From: Branchiostoma floridae
Lineage: Eukaryota > Chordata > Leptocardii > Amphioxiformes > Branchiostomatidae
Assembly: GCF_000003815.2 (NCBI RefSeq)
Contig: NC_049995.1
Span: 7,610,395 to 7,674,394, forward strand
Direction: 5' to 3'
DNA length: 64,000 nucleotides
Shown here: positions 12,101-32,324 of the stretch, piece by piece
Layout: each line of letters opens with the position of its first letter
How positions within the stretch are numbered: the first letter of the stretch is position 1
Translations under genes and position numbers: made by a program
The notes under the pieces: model-generated
Seen by the model: only the letters and a program-made list of their open reading frames with translations
Databases searched by the model: none
Told to the model about the DNA's origin: nothing

Positions 12101-15056
12101 GTTAACCGGGTTAGTTAGTATCATCCGCCGCAACTCTGTCCAGGTATCGTATCTTGTATCACTTGTATTAGTTGTAGTATTATATCATCACATCCGTTCA
12201 CTTGCCTAAACTGTATACAATCGGTCGTAGTAATAAAGATCACATCAAACTGTACACTGAACCCTGGTCCTTGGCTATATTGGTGAGAGTGCATAGCATA
12301 GATGCGTCACCTTGACGTATAGGTAAATGCCCAAATCCTACCACTAAGACCAAATGTTACAATGGGAACAGAAACCTAAATTGTGGGGACAAAATTCTAA
12401 AAATAATCCTGATTATTTCTTGCACTGGCAGCTTTAAAAAGGATTAGTTCAGTAAGCCATGGGCACTCCTGGAAAAGGCACCATATTTCTTGGATAAGCT
12501 CAGTCCATGTTCACCATTTTGACTATAATCCAAAGGTTCTGGCAAACATCCAAAGCACACATTTGTATCTACCAGTGGTGTTTTGCTGCTCATAATGGTG
12601 CATTTACTAGTACAGTACATGTATAACACATTGGTGAAACAAAATCCAAGCATAAAATGGTCTACATTTTACAGATCTGGCTATAGGAAGTTATATACAT
12701 AGTACACAAATATATATATATTGAAATTATTTTGTACAGTACCATTCAAGACAAACCTTGACTGAGTGAAAAACATGTCTTGATTATTTGATATACATGT
12801 ACACTTATTACTTAAACAGAAGCAGAACTGAAAATAATTCCAACTTTGCCACACCTAAAACTAAAAACATACATATCTATGAAAGAGGAATAAACCAACC
12901 AGTCAAACGATCCTATAGACTCGCCCTATGTCAACCACTGGGAGGCAGATTTTCAGCCATTTTTTTTTGTGTCCATATGGGCATGTATTAGGGCTGTCTC
13001 CAGGACCCATTCTTCCATCCTGGGATGGAAATTTACTTGTTGGGGGGACAAAAATTCCATACCATCCATCCAAAATGCCTGAACTTCAGTTGACATGAAA
13101 TTGATGAAAATATTAAAGCTTAAAATTAGATTTAATTCTGAAAATCAACAACATGAAATCCCAAACAATGAGTGGGTGGAAAAAATCATGAGCTGGACAC
13201 AGTCCTGGCATGTATTCAACAACGGACGAGAGAGGATGGCATAGCTGCCATATTGTTTTGCCATGTATTCAATATATTACATTATGCTGCTTTGAAGATT
13301 GACCTACATGTATATTACTTAAGTTATTAGGATGCTGGAATTAAAGGGAAATTTTATTGGTCTACTAAGCATTCATTCTTTTACTAGTAATTATAAGTCA
13401 TTCCTAAAATGACTAAAATCATGCCACGTCAAAGTAATTTTTCCAGCAATTTGTAGCTTGAAGATTCTCTGGTTGGATTTGTATGTGTTATGGATTTTAT
13501 TTTGCACAGGTGAATTTTCCAACACAAGTGGCTCAATTGGCTTCCACAAAAGGGCTATCACTGAGGGTAATGTAGAATACATGTGTACACCATGCTGTAT
13601 TCTATATTCACTACATACCTGGGCTGCGATAATGTTTGATACATGAGTGTTCCAGACCAAGTGATAACTTGGGTTATCACAAGGGCTTCTAGCGTTATCA
13701 CACTGCCACAGGCCTCTATTATCTATAGAATAATAATTTGTTACTGCAGCCTAGGTATGACATTTATGTAAAAAGTACAGGAAACTGGTGGTCATCATAG
13801 TCTAGATGGGATTTAATTACTACTTTGGTCAATGGGAAAAATAAGCTAAAGGTCCACCAAAAATTGACCACAATGGTCATGTGGTCATTTAAATGCAGAG
13901 ATAGTCAAGGTTTGATGGTCTATAGGTCTGTCACACTGCGACTTTTACAGCTGTATAATATGTATACTAAGTGTTTACATCACCTGATCTGTCAAATAGT
14001 TGTAAACAATTGGGGGGGGGGGGTAGAATTCACCTCAAACGGGGGTCATATACACAACCAATGTGCATGTGTACTTGAAAACAATGCAAGATGCTGTCAC
14101 CACAAAAGTCCACATGCCCTCTGTTTGTACAGTGCTACCTACGACATTGCATGATTATTGTAAATTAGAACAATCATCCCAGGACAATAAGACATGATAA
14201 AAGATTGAAGAAATTCAGAAAGGAAATTCAGAAAGAAAATTCAAATCCAACTCTTCTGATACCAAAACTCCCCTGGCAAATTATTCTCCCTATGATAGCC
14301 AGCGTAGTCAGTTTGATAGAGCCTAGCCGAACACCCTGCAGTTGCGCCTACATATCCAACTAATTTCTGACTGGGGCACAAGTCACAGTAAGTTAGTAAG
14401 GTACTCTCCAAGTAGAGGTTGGTGGGGAAAATCATGACCTATTCCTTATATGCTGTGTTTTGGTGGGGATAGCTGATAGAAAAATATGGCATATAAGGAA
14501 AAGGTCACGATTTTCACCGTCATCTTCTGCTTGGAGAACAGTAAGGTACCTAGCTTGTGTGCCACACATACCGTGCAATAGCAGCTCGATTGCTCCTTCT
14601 AACCGTGCCATCCTCCTGGCCCCCTGGGGTTACAGTCCCCTGGGGTGGGGTTGTTATGCCTTGGGATGGTGGGCTGCCCTTCTGCAGCAGTGGTGTCATC
14701 CCCTGGGGTGGTGGTGTTGTCCCCTGGGGTGGTGGTGTTGTCCCCTGGGGTGGTGCTGTTACCCCCTGGGTCTGTGGTCTGGCCCTGTGGTGTGATGGTG
14801 TCTCTTTGTGCAATGTCCTTGCCCCTGGGGGTGGTGATGATGCCCCTTGGGGTGGTGGGGTTGTTTTTTTCATGGATGTCTCCAGGAACTGCGTTTCTGA
14901 TTGAGTTTCAACAACAGAAGACCGTTGAGCTGAAACACCTGGGCTATGAGGCTGTGCCATCCCCAGGGGTGGTGGGATTTCCCCCTGGGGTGGGGGAGAT
15001 TCCTGAGGGGCCGGTGGTGGGGTGGTACGTCCGGATGCAGCAGCACCATCAGCCAT
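53..15056 (-). CDS. ZMYND8: ZMYND8 (PHD-bromo-PWWP-MYND chromatin reader), 5' part of gene
   Basis: Spliced gene on the minus strand. Coding exons in transcript order are 15056-14572, 4685-4615, 4125-3962, 3625-3482, 2899-2786, 1708-1616 and 196-53. They join to exactly 1215 nt (405 codons) with no stop and matching phases at every junction. Residues 1-162 are P/Q-rich low complexity; about 216-224 is a lysine-rich NLS-like stretch; 248-287 is a C4HC3 PHD finger; about 290-405 is most of a bromodomain, including the acetyl-lysine-pocket Asn in IFNGSNN (residue 385). Family knowledge: ZMYND8 reads histone H3 methyl/acetyl marks in the nucleus and recruits demethylase and NuRD-type repressors. 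The PWWP and MYND domains should lie beyond the left edge. The gene is head to head with TRAM1. The family assignment is firm; the N-terminal exon is less certain because its intron is 9.9 kb. Confidence 0.9.
203..1082. mobile_element. Outer inverted-repeat transposon with 9-bp target duplication, carrying a nested hAT element
   Basis: Imperfect terminal inverted repeats: 212 TAGCCTGGTTACCAAACC and the reverse complement of the right end, TAGCCTGGATACCATACC, once the nested element and one copy of its duplication are removed. Flanked by a perfect 9-bp duplication GAGAAGATA at 203-211 and 1074-1082. The body holds a minus-strand ORF of 96 codons (290-580) that I do not recognise. The nested hAT-like element occupies 629-1061. 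The insertion lies in a ZMYND8 intron next to the exon 7 acceptor. Confidence 0.82.
621..1069. mobile_element. hAT-like non-autonomous element, copy 1, with 8-bp TSD
   Basis: Terminal repeats TAGGGCTGGGTAtCGGTAC at 629 and its complement ending at 1061, flanked by perfect 8-bp duplications GTATCCAG (621-628 and 1062-1069). The 8-bp duplication and the TAGGGCTGGG terminus are typical of hAT MITEs. The interior has long runs of GGTCCAGGTCC-like palindromic repeats near the right end. Related copies are at 6795-7125 and 37678-38085. Confidence 0.88.
1616..1708 (-). CDS. ZMYND8: ZMYND8 coding exon 6 (bromodomain, ZA-loop region)
   Basis: 31 codons, [20 protein letters not shown] then [11 protein letters not shown], the conserved bromodomain ZA-loop segment. 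Acceptor cctcag, donor GTGGGC, phase 0 at both ends. Confidence 0.96.
1797..1954. mobile_element. MITE family TACTGTAAATGCA, copy A (short)
   Basis: Begins TACTGTAAATGCATTTAAG and ends TGCATTTATAGTA; the inverted termini are about 13 bp. The interior carries the GCGGGGATTGAATTTCGCGG type of sequence shared with copies at 9836-10049 and 19624-19834. About 50 bp shorter than the other copies. Lies in a ZMYND8 intron. Confidence 0.85.
2786..2899 (-). CDS. ZMYND8: ZMYND8 coding exon 5 (PHD-bromo linker)
   Basis: 38 codons, [15 protein letters not shown] and onward, matching the ITVAECIETQSKAM segment of vertebrate ZMYND8 between the PHD finger and bromodomain. Acceptor ctgtag and donor GTCAGT, both phase 0. 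Confidence 0.95.
3338..3425. repeat. Palindromic repeat (GGGGCCTTCAACTTTGAC family), copy 1
   Basis: Inverted halves: TCAAAGTTGAAGGCCCC and GGGGCCTTCGCCTTTGACC, separated by about 50 bp. A second copy in opposite orientation lies at 25262-25378 in TRAM1 intron 7. Both are intronic. Looks like a small palindromic MITE. Confidence 0.7.
3482..3625 (-). CDS. ZMYND8: ZMYND8 coding exon 4 (PHD finger)
   Basis: 48 codons beginning [15 protein letters not shown]. All eight PHD zinc ligands are present with canonical spacing (C248, C251, C260, C263, H268, C271, C284, C287 of the assembled protein). Donor is GTGGGT and acceptor is ctgtag. The match to vertebrate ZMYND8 is nearly residue for residue, and it excludes ZMYND11, whose PHD differs. 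Confidence 0.97.
3962..4125 (-). CDS. ZMYND8: ZMYND8 coding exon 3 (basic NLS-like region)
   Basis: This 164-nt exon runs from acceptor cccag to donor GTGAGC. It encodes a Ser/Pro/Lys-rich linker with [10 protein letters not shown], matching the KRKFPSPP...KKKKKP region of vertebrate ZMYND8. It ends in phase 0 and joins directly to the PHD exon. The roughly 30-residue linker seen before the PHD in vertebrates is absent, or lies in a small exon I did not find. Confidence 0.85.
4615..4685 (-). CDS. ZMYND8: ZMYND8 coding exon 2
   Basis: This 71-nt exon has a CTATAC-type acceptor (tacag at 4686-4690) and a GTCAGT donor. It reads [18 protein letters not shown] and so on. Its start resembles the EEEIKTEQ stretch of longer vertebrate ZMYND8 isoforms, which argues that translation begins further upstream and not at the internal Met. 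Confidence 0.8.
5868..5950 (-). repeat. tRNA-derived SINE fragment (minus strand)
   Basis: On the minus strand an A box TAGTCCAGTGGTTAGCG (about 5935-5919) and a B box GAGTTCGATTCC (about 5892-5880) have tRNA-like spacing. The acceptor and T stems do not pair properly, so this is a SINE head or decayed tRNA-like sequence and not a working tRNA gene. Confidence 0.65.
6795..7125. mobile_element. hAT-like element, copy 2 (truncated, inverted)
   Basis: Begins TAGGGCTGGGTACCGGTAC and matches copy 1 (621-1069) in reverse orientation through the GTGTGAATGCCTGATTAAA region. The last 90-100 bp, including the second terminus, are missing and replaced by the TA microsatellite that follows. Confidence 0.8.
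7126..7182. repeat. (TA)n microsatellite
   Basis: Runs of TATATA with minor interruptions, directly abutting the broken end of the hAT-like copy. Confidence 0.9.
7563..7860. repeat. Diverged tandem duplication, period about 150 bp
   Basis: Two units share AGCTTTTTGATTGGCCTAAA, then a TACGTCAGAG segment, CTATCAACGC, ACACAA and CGGCATCCA (unit 1 about 7563-7681, unit 2 about 7714-7842). The DNA after it (CGGCCATGCATTCGACCAAA onward) reappears inverted at about 21170-21240 inside the element at 20332-21742, so this region is probably part of a related transposon. Its left edge may be TACTGTAATTCCTGA near 7478. Confidence 0.6.
8066..8152 (+). repeat. tRNA-like sequence / SINE head
   Basis: An A box TGGCCGAATGGCTAAAG (8074-8090) and a perfect B box GGTTCGATTCC (8130-8140) lie at tRNA-like spacing. 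A pyrimidine tract follows. The 5' and 3' ends do not form a full 7-bp acceptor stem, so I call it a tRNA-derived repeat or tRNA pseudogene. Confidence 0.6.
8898..9064. mobile_element. MITE with TGTAGTAGAAGCC termini
   Basis: Left end CTGTAGTAGAAGCCAGTTAA and right end (reverse complement) CTACAGTAGAAGCCGCTTAA. The interior repeats an AATTGCAC unit several times. A typical small inverted-repeat element. Confidence 0.75.
9255..9605. repeat. Repeat element rich in ACTTGCCCGA units
   Basis: Six or more copies of ACTTGCCCGA or its complement TCGGGCAAGT lie between GGTTGGACAAGTTTTC and GGACTTGTTTATCCCTG. The ends are weakly inverted (GGTTGGACAAG against GGGATAAACAAG). Probably a non-autonomous transposon; no ORF of note. 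Confidence 0.6.
9836..10049. mobile_element. MITE family TACTGTAAATGCA, copy B
   Basis: Starts CACTGTAAATGCATTCAAG and ends TTATGCATTTACAGTA. It carries the same internal GCGGTAGCGGGAAAA-like and GGTGAAGCGG blocks as copies A and C. Length about 214 bp. Confidence 0.85.
11884..12365 (+). mobile_element. Solo LTR of a Ty3/gypsy-like retrotransposon
   Basis: The element 11888-12361 begins TGTAGCAAG and ends AATGTTACA (TG...CA), flanked by a 4-bp duplication ATGG (11884-11887 and 12362-12365). Inside are a GC-rich promoter-like block with a CRE-type TGACGTCA, a TATA-like TATAAG at about 12021, and a polyadenylation signal AATAAA at 12232-12237, in the correct order for U3-R-U5. No internal retroelement genes lie next to it, hence solo. 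The precise boundaries are inferred. Confidence 0.65.
12986..13215. repeat. Possible non-autonomous element (TAGGGCTGTCTCCAGGACC)
   Basis: Begins TAGGGCTGTCTCCAGGACC and ends near GACACAGTCCTGG. A related GTCTTGGAGACAGCCCC stretch occurs near 10968-10985. The ends are only weakly inverted, so the boundaries are uncertain. Confidence 0.4.
14572..15056 (-). CDS. ZMYND8: ZMYND8 coding exon 1 (P/Q-rich N-terminus)
   Basis: ATG at 15056 has a good context (TCCATGG), and an in-frame TAA lies about 14 codons upstream with no ATG between. The exon encodes 161 codons plus two bases and ends at a GTATGT donor whose phase fits the acceptor at 4685. The protein is rich in PPPQG units; a 21-bp tandem repeat encoding GTTPPPQ is visible around 14700-14765. 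The junction reads [10 protein letters not shown] then [10 protein letters not shown] polypyrimidine-CAG acceptor just upstream of the ATG (exon edge at 15070) suggests a spliced 5' UTR. Assignment to ZMYND8 rests on phase, strand and position, not on homology, because the stretch is low complexity. Confidence 0.68.
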
Positions 15057-15069
15057 GGATGCTGTATCA

Positions 15070-15460
15070 CCTGATGGGGGGGAGAAATGGATTGTGGCAT
15101 TAATATATTATATGGTGCCGAACATCCAAGATGGCGGTACGGTAGTTTGAACAGTGAGGAATATTTGTAACAGGTCGCGTTGTGGAGTACTTAGGGCTTT
15201 ATGAAGATGGCAAACAGCAGTAGGTAAGACTTCAGGGAAGACAGGGACGTGCAGAAAACCAGAGGAAAAGGGTATCTTCATACGGCGGATACGCAAAGAC
15301 CATTATCGCAAATGGGGTTTTCCTCATCTAGGCAGGAAAACACTACAACAGTACAAGTAAATACGTCTTCAGAGCCTAGTTGCCTCAGCTATCATATTAT
15401 GTGTTTGGCTGATACGAGACAGAGGTTCGCCAGGCCTCCATCCGGCCGATTTGTACAGTA
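15070..15460 (-). promoter_or_regulatory. ZMYND8: Probable ZMYND8 5' UTR / promoter region
   Basis: Lies directly upstream of the inferred ZMYND8 ATG. It includes a possible 3' splice site (polypyrimidine then CAG, exon edge 15070) and an AAGATGGCGG YY1-type motif at 15128-15137. No TATA box is evident. The transcription start cannot be placed from sequence alone. Confidence 0.45.
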
Positions 15461-16159
15461 GTGAATCACCAACTCAAGGCAGAACGATTTGTTCTGTTCT
15501 GTTCTGTTTGCATACCGGGGCATGGGAAACTCATTTTCAAAAGGTGTGGTGGGTTCTTTAACGTGTGAATGCAGTGTTGACTCTTCTCTCTATAAGGTCC
15601 ACCTAGCCATATTTGTCTTATGTTGTCCACATACTATAGGCTGACCAGTGACTGGAGCCAGGGGGCTACCCACATGTAAATTTTAGATGGTTGGGGTAGG
15701 TGGCAAAATCTATGTAGAGAAAAGCTCAAAAGCTTAACCTCCTTGGCTCAACCAAGGGTTTCTTCTCATCATTTGAGACTTCAGAGTTCATTCTCACCTG
15801 TGGAGGTACCTGTGAGAAGTTTGACCGTCAGATAATGGCCGCAGGTGGTCGGAGAGACACTTCAAAACTCCCACACTTTCTGCACATCCCACACACTTCT
15901 GCCATCTTGGGGCGTTGCAACTTGCAGGGGGGCTAAGTTTCTAGGGCTAAATTCTTTTTCATCAAAAAACAATATCAAATCAAAACTAGGCAAAATATTG
16001 TTAGCATTTCAATATTAGTCTTAAAAATATATACTTTGTTGTAATTTTTACTTTTTACGGGAGAAAAATGACATTTTATAAAGTAGATGATCAATCGTCA
16101 CCCCTTTTAATTTAAGCTCGTCCAAGTGCAGGAAATCACCTTTTCGTCACTACCCCGAC
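15461..16159. other. Intergenic region of the divergent pair
   Basis: No gene seen. Contains a short GTTCT array (15489-15510) and a GTGTGGTGGGTTCTTTAAC repeat (about 15546) that recurs at about 51749. The rest is A/T-rich and unremarkable. Confidence 0.6.
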
Positions 16160-16260
16160 TGTTATACCAATCTAACCAATCAGCAGTGAGGCTACAGACA
16201 TCTAACCAATCAAAACTGACTATTTTCTGACGTCACGACCTTTTCAACCAATCGTCTTAT
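16160..16260 (+). promoter_or_regulatory. TRAM1: TRAM1 promoter: four CCAAT boxes and a CRE
   Basis: CCAAT at 16167, 16176, 16206 and 16248 and a perfect palindromic TGACGTCA at 16228-16235 lie 110-195 bp upstream of the TRAM1 ATG. CCAAT (NF-Y) plus CRE/ATF sites is a common arrangement for secretory-pathway housekeeping promoters. It lacks the exact ERSE spacing of CCAAT to CCACG. Regulation by ATF/CREB factors is inference. Confidence 0.7.
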
Positions 16261-16333
16261 CTCATTTCATGCATCTGTGGATAAATTTCGGCCTCTTCGA
16301 GTTTCGTGGCACCGCGAAGGAGTGGGTTTGTGA

Positions 16334-27472
<11,139 letters not shown>

Positions 27473-30400
27473 GCTGTCGTCAACCTGCAAGCTTTCCCAC
27501 GTTTGTAGCCGACGCTTCTTAACCTTAACACCCCCTATACACAAGTGGTATAGTCCAAGTTACAACACAGTGTATGTGTTCTTGGACTATACCATTTTGG
27601 TTCGGGGGAGGCGTTACTGAGGAGAATGGTGTTATACACTGATATCTCTGTATATCCTCATTCAAAAACTACATGTAAAATGTTGGTTTCCCATTATTCT
27701 GATCCATGATTTTTATGGTAAATTCTGCTTTAAAGTTAAGTGGGTGTGCATTCATGAACGGAATAAAATCATCCGGTATATAAATTATAAGATAAAATGT
27801 TTCGCCCCATTAAACTCATCTCTAAACTCGATTTGTTGAGTTGAAGCAAAAAAATATGGTAAAACCAGGCAAGAAAAAGAACACATGTTGTGCAAGGCAC
27901 TTACACAAGAGAAACCACCACTGTAATTAATACAACATTGCATGTACATAAAATAAGCATATAATAAGATAGGTTTACATAATCAGGAGTTTATGTCTTT
28001 TGCGAATTCTTCAGGGGTTTTTTACCCTGTTCATTACTTCAAGTTGTAAAAACACAGTAGTTTGGAAATGGTTAATTAAGTAGACTTACAGTAAACTTTC
28101 AATATCTTTAAATGAAGACTTTTAGGAGTACTTCAGGAAGTCAAAGCTGTATCATAATGCTCATCTTTGTAATCAAGATTTTTCGCACTTTGACATTTCA
28201 ACTTTGACCTATGAGCAGCTGACCTCTACTTTAATGTCAGCCTATGACCTCCGGAACTTACGCATTTTGCAATTGGCAAAATCTATAGATTGACAGTAAG
28301 AAATGAATAGAGTGTCAGAAATAATAAGACAGTGTTGAAAATAGCACAGTTTTTGCTATGCAAAACTGTAACTGAGTGTAAAAGTCTAGGAATTCTAAGA
28401 CAATACATTGTAGGACAATAATATAAGTTACTAGTACATGAAGATGTTATTGACAGTAAAAGGACTTGGAATGTTGTAAAAAAAAAGTGGCAACACAGAA
28501 ATGTTAGCTTCAGAATTTAATAGAAATATAACAGTTGTCTTGATGTAACAAATACAAGAATGGTTTTCTGATGTCAGACACAAATGGCTCCTATACAAAA
28601 ATGCTACTCTAAGCTCTAGCAGAAGCAATTTCTCATGGAAATACAGTAGAAATGTTGGGAATAAAACACAGAAGATAGTTGCAGTTTACTACTTCTCAGA
28701 TAGGGGGCGGCGCTGTTGTATAATAAGCCAGAAGTGCTTGAAATGGTAGGCTTATACATGTAATTACATAGGGACATACGTTAGGGGGGATGTCGGTGTA
28801 GGTTGCTATAGTATCAGTGGTAGGCATCCAATACTTAATAAATAACATTTAAAAATGCATTGACTTGCACGTACCTATCATATAGGTACGTCTCTATTTT
28901 TGCAATTTTTCCAATGAAAGTGAAACCGTAAGTAAACCGTGAAATGAACCGAACAAAAAATAAAGTATTATTCTAGAAGAAGCCTTGAGGGATGGTACTT
29001 TAATTGCTCAGAATAGTTGCACTGTGATACTAACGGTTGAAATATTATCTGTGTTTCTAAGTTTGCCATTTTCACTATCAACGCAAACTTTTTGCACATG
29101 CAAAGAAACATTACCACTTCCATTTCACTTTTATTAGTATTTAAACATTATACAGTGATCTGTATCTACAACTTCTATACCTGCCTTTCAAAGAAAATGA
29201 GCAACTTGTTCAATGAGCTACTATCTTTAGTAAAACATGATAGCAAAAAAAAAGATATTCCAGTGAATGTAACAAAACTACAGAGATACATAAATCGGCA
29301 TGTAGAATGCTCATTCTGAACATAAATGTTTGAACTCTTAAAAAATTATAACTGTGCACTGTTGCAATTGTAGAAGACCATCTGGTAAAATGCTCTGCAC
29401 TGATTGGTTGGATAGAGTGATGTAATTAAGTTCAGATAACCTTGTCATGCCAGCTGTTTGTCTTCACCGGCAGCCGCAGAGCCCTACCAAGAGAAAAAAG
29501 AACAAAAAGTGAAGAAAAAAAGTATTTTTCCACAGATGTCTTTGATGTATTCATGTTTAACAAGGTCTTTGTATCAGGACAAAGAAAGATACTGATGATA
29601 GTTGTTTTTTGATTGGTGACCAGTGCTCATTGACTGTCGTATATGTCAACAGCCATGTTTGTGGAATTGTTGTGAAGGAAAAAAAGACTAACTCTACAGG
29701 ATTTGAGAAAACTGCTACAAGACGCAAGGTTTTCATGACAGCTTGTCGTTGCTTCTTGTTGCCATGGCAACTGTGTAGCTACTCTACAGACCTTCCTTGT
29801 AGTGTTTTTTATCAGGAACTTGTAGCACCAGAGATGTGTTGTTTTGTAATTTAACAAAGATTTAAATTTTCTGTGTAAAGATGAGAAGTCGATGTTTCTT
29901 AAGCGTCTTCTCATGCCAGGCTCAGGTCTTGTACATTTTAAGCAGCAAGCCTAAATTACTGTCCTGTTTTCTGCCCTTCTATTTGAATTGCTGGTTGCCA
30001 GCCAATCAGTAGCAAGAGTTTCCACAGGCAGTAATGTGATTGGCTGCTGATGGCTTGCCAGCACAGCAAGAAGGGTAGATTGCAGGCCAATACACAAGGG
30101 CCATTGATTGGCAAGTAGTATGGCATAAGGAAAGGGTATGACTATACTCCTGCGTTCAGTGTGATGCCGATATCATACACTGACGTACATGTTCAACAAG
30201 TCTTGTTCCAATGTAACGTTTAATAGATGTTTTGTAAATTGGTCATATGATGGAGACTTTACAGCAGTCAAAACCTCTGCAGAAGTGAATAGCACTACTT
30301 GTTTTACTGTCACAAAATTCCTAATCTGTGGTCGCAATAACTGTTTGGTACTGTGATTATAACTAATGGGAGGAGGGTTGTTAGAAATGGTGCATATTTT

Positions 30401-31535
30401 TGTCCAATGTGGTGGAATATATTGAATTTTGTAATCTTGCACGTTTTGACATACCTTCATTGCTGTATCTGTCATCTATGTAGTAATTATTCTAATGATG
30501 TATACTAGGATAGTGTGGATGATATTAATGATATCCAGATATGTATATTTAGTTGTATTTGCTGTTGATTTAGGTAGTGTACATTGTATTGGTATAGAAA
30601 TTGTGTACTTAGTTTGTGACTTACTGTATCTATGGCGACAGGTCACATGATAATTATGTAGTACTTAATTGGCTATTGCTTATATTTGTTCATCAGTTTC
30701 CATGGTGATCTTAACCCAGTCTGCTGTAACAGCCCTTCTGATTGGCCAGAACCATGTTCTATGTATCAAAAAAATATTGTCAAGACCAATCAGGTCACAA
30801 AACAGTATTTTTACAGATTTGACTCCTGTGTCAAAAAAATTGCCTTTGCAGAGCATTGCATGGTGGTAGACCATTGTAACGTTACAGTAACTGTTAAAAG
30901 AAAGCGCCATACTTTGCAAAGTGTATAACATTGGAAATTCTCTACTAAGCTACCAGAAATGTATGAAATGTCATTCTATGTTTACGAAGTTAAGTATAAG
31001 AAAGTTGGTTTCCTTGCACCAAGCCGCACCACGGTAAAAACGCATTGATGGAAGACCGTCTGCATCAGTTCAAACCTACACATACCACAGTTGTTTGGGT
31101 CTTCTCGTACAAGGAGAGCAATTAATCAGTTGGCTTAGATAATACAGATTCAGATGTACTATTTGGGAAAGATATTTTCCATATCTTGATGACTGTGACA
31201 TTATCTGATGTCTTTGTTAGATCCCACCTAATTGTTCAGTAGTGCCAAAGTGTTGATACGCATTTTGTGAAATCTGTATGAATTTTATAGAATTAGACTT
31301 GAGACGTGCAGATTGTAATGAAATTCAAACAAATTTTATGAAAACTGACTAACCCTTAGGTGAAAGCATTTCATATGTTTTCTCAAAATATGTTTAAGTA
31401 AGATTCATGAGAATTTCATGAAATTGGTATGAATGCTTTGATACTGCTGTTCTTCTCTTCCATCTGTTGCTGGAGCTTGTGTAAGCTGTGAAGGCAAGGA
31501 TGAACGTTTGTGTCAATAAACTTTCTAAGTGATAA
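27473..31535 (+). other. TRAM1: Probable TRAM1 3' UTR and downstream DNA
   Basis: No other gene recognised. AATAAA signals occur at 27762-27767 (short 3' UTR of about 300 nt) and at 31515-31520 followed by GT-rich sequence (long UTR of about 4 kb); which is used cannot be told. The small ORFs here have no recognisable domain. Confidence 0.45.
27546..27594 (+). promoter_or_regulatory. Stem-loop in TRAM1 3' UTR
   Basis: TGGTATAGTCCAAG (27546-27559) pairs perfectly over 14 bp with CTTGGACTATACCA (27581-27594). Inside, AACACA pairs with TGTGTT around a 5-nt loop, leaving a 4-nt TTAC bulge. It starts 73 nt after the stop codon. Confidence 0.8.
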
Positions 31536-31604
31536 ACAGTTTTGTCATCTTTTCTGCATGCTGTTTTAAATTCAAGTTAGGTCATGATGATTCAAATATC
31601 ATCA

Positions 31605-31892
31605 TCATCGTTCATCCTCGTGTGAGGAGGAGCAGACGAAGTTAGTCCTCCAGAACTGCTTGTCCTTCATCGCAGAGAGTAGCTCTTGCCCTTCCAGCCC
31701 TGTTTCGACCTCAATGAGTTTCTTAAGAGTTGTGCTTGGGCGGCCAACCCTTCTCTTCGCGTCGGGGGACCACAGCAAGAGTCTTCCAGCTGGTTCATTG
31801 CCACGAGCTACATGACCCGCAAGGCATAGTCGACGCTGCTTCACTTTTGAAGAGACTTTTGGTAGTGACCCATACAACTGTTTGTTTGTAGT
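31605..31892 (-). pseudogene. LINE 3' end: C-terminus of reverse transcriptase ORF
   Basis: 95 codons on the minus strand reading LYGSLPKVSSKVKQRRLCLA, then GHVARGNE, then KRRVGRPSTTLKKLI and a stop, followed by an ATGATG tail. The R-R-L-x-x-A-G-H-V and R-x-G-R-P motifs are typical of the extreme C-terminus of RTE/CR1-type non-LTR retrotransposon polyproteins. The catalytic reverse transcriptase is absent: a 5'-truncated dead insertion. Confidence 0.8.
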
Positions 31893-32324
31893 GTGTTTCC
31901 ACCATGGACAGTGGACGGATGATTCAAATATAAGGACGATAACATCCTTGTGTGCATCAATTTTGTCCATTTCAAAAAAAAAAAGCGGTTTGCACATACT
32001 GTAAGTGGTACAAATCAGCTGCAAATGGAGCAAATATATCATGCCATAACTTGCAAAAGCACAACCGAAAACGGATACTAATGTGGTGGAATGCCAAATT
32101 CCCCGGTTCTTCAGGAAGCAGGAAAAACACCAGCAGTCATTGAGAGTGTTTGCCTGCCTTCCCAAAAAAGAAACTTCGGCTTTAGACAAACGAACTCATT
32201 ACTACAAACCGCAAGTCTATAAAACACCTCTAAACTTGTGTTTGAAATGCTGGAAAGGCCTAGGTAACTTGTGTTTGGCAAGTCCAAATAATTCCCCCAT
32301 AGCCTGAGCGTAGAAAACACAAAT

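Larger units (their letters stand above)
4686..14571 (-). other. ZMYND8: ZMYND8 intron 1 (9.9 kb)
   Basis: No further coding exon was recognised here. It contains the repeats listed separately at 5868, 6795, 7126, 7563, 8066, 8898, 9255, 9836, 11884 and 12986. The stretch 10060-11880 and the rest of 12370-14450 show only scattered short ORFs, poly-T runs and simple A/T-rich DNA with no convincing gene, apart from the weak element at 12986. A sequence at 6470-6620 has CCAAT-type motifs and a possible minus-strand donor, but no phase-compatible coding exon. Confidence 0.6.

Noticed and set aside
14460-15103. Plus-strand ORFs of 111-152 codons (PWGGGVV-type)
   Set aside because: Antisense shadow of the P/Q-rich ZMYND8 exon; the minus strand has the Kozak start, upstream stop and phase-matched donor.
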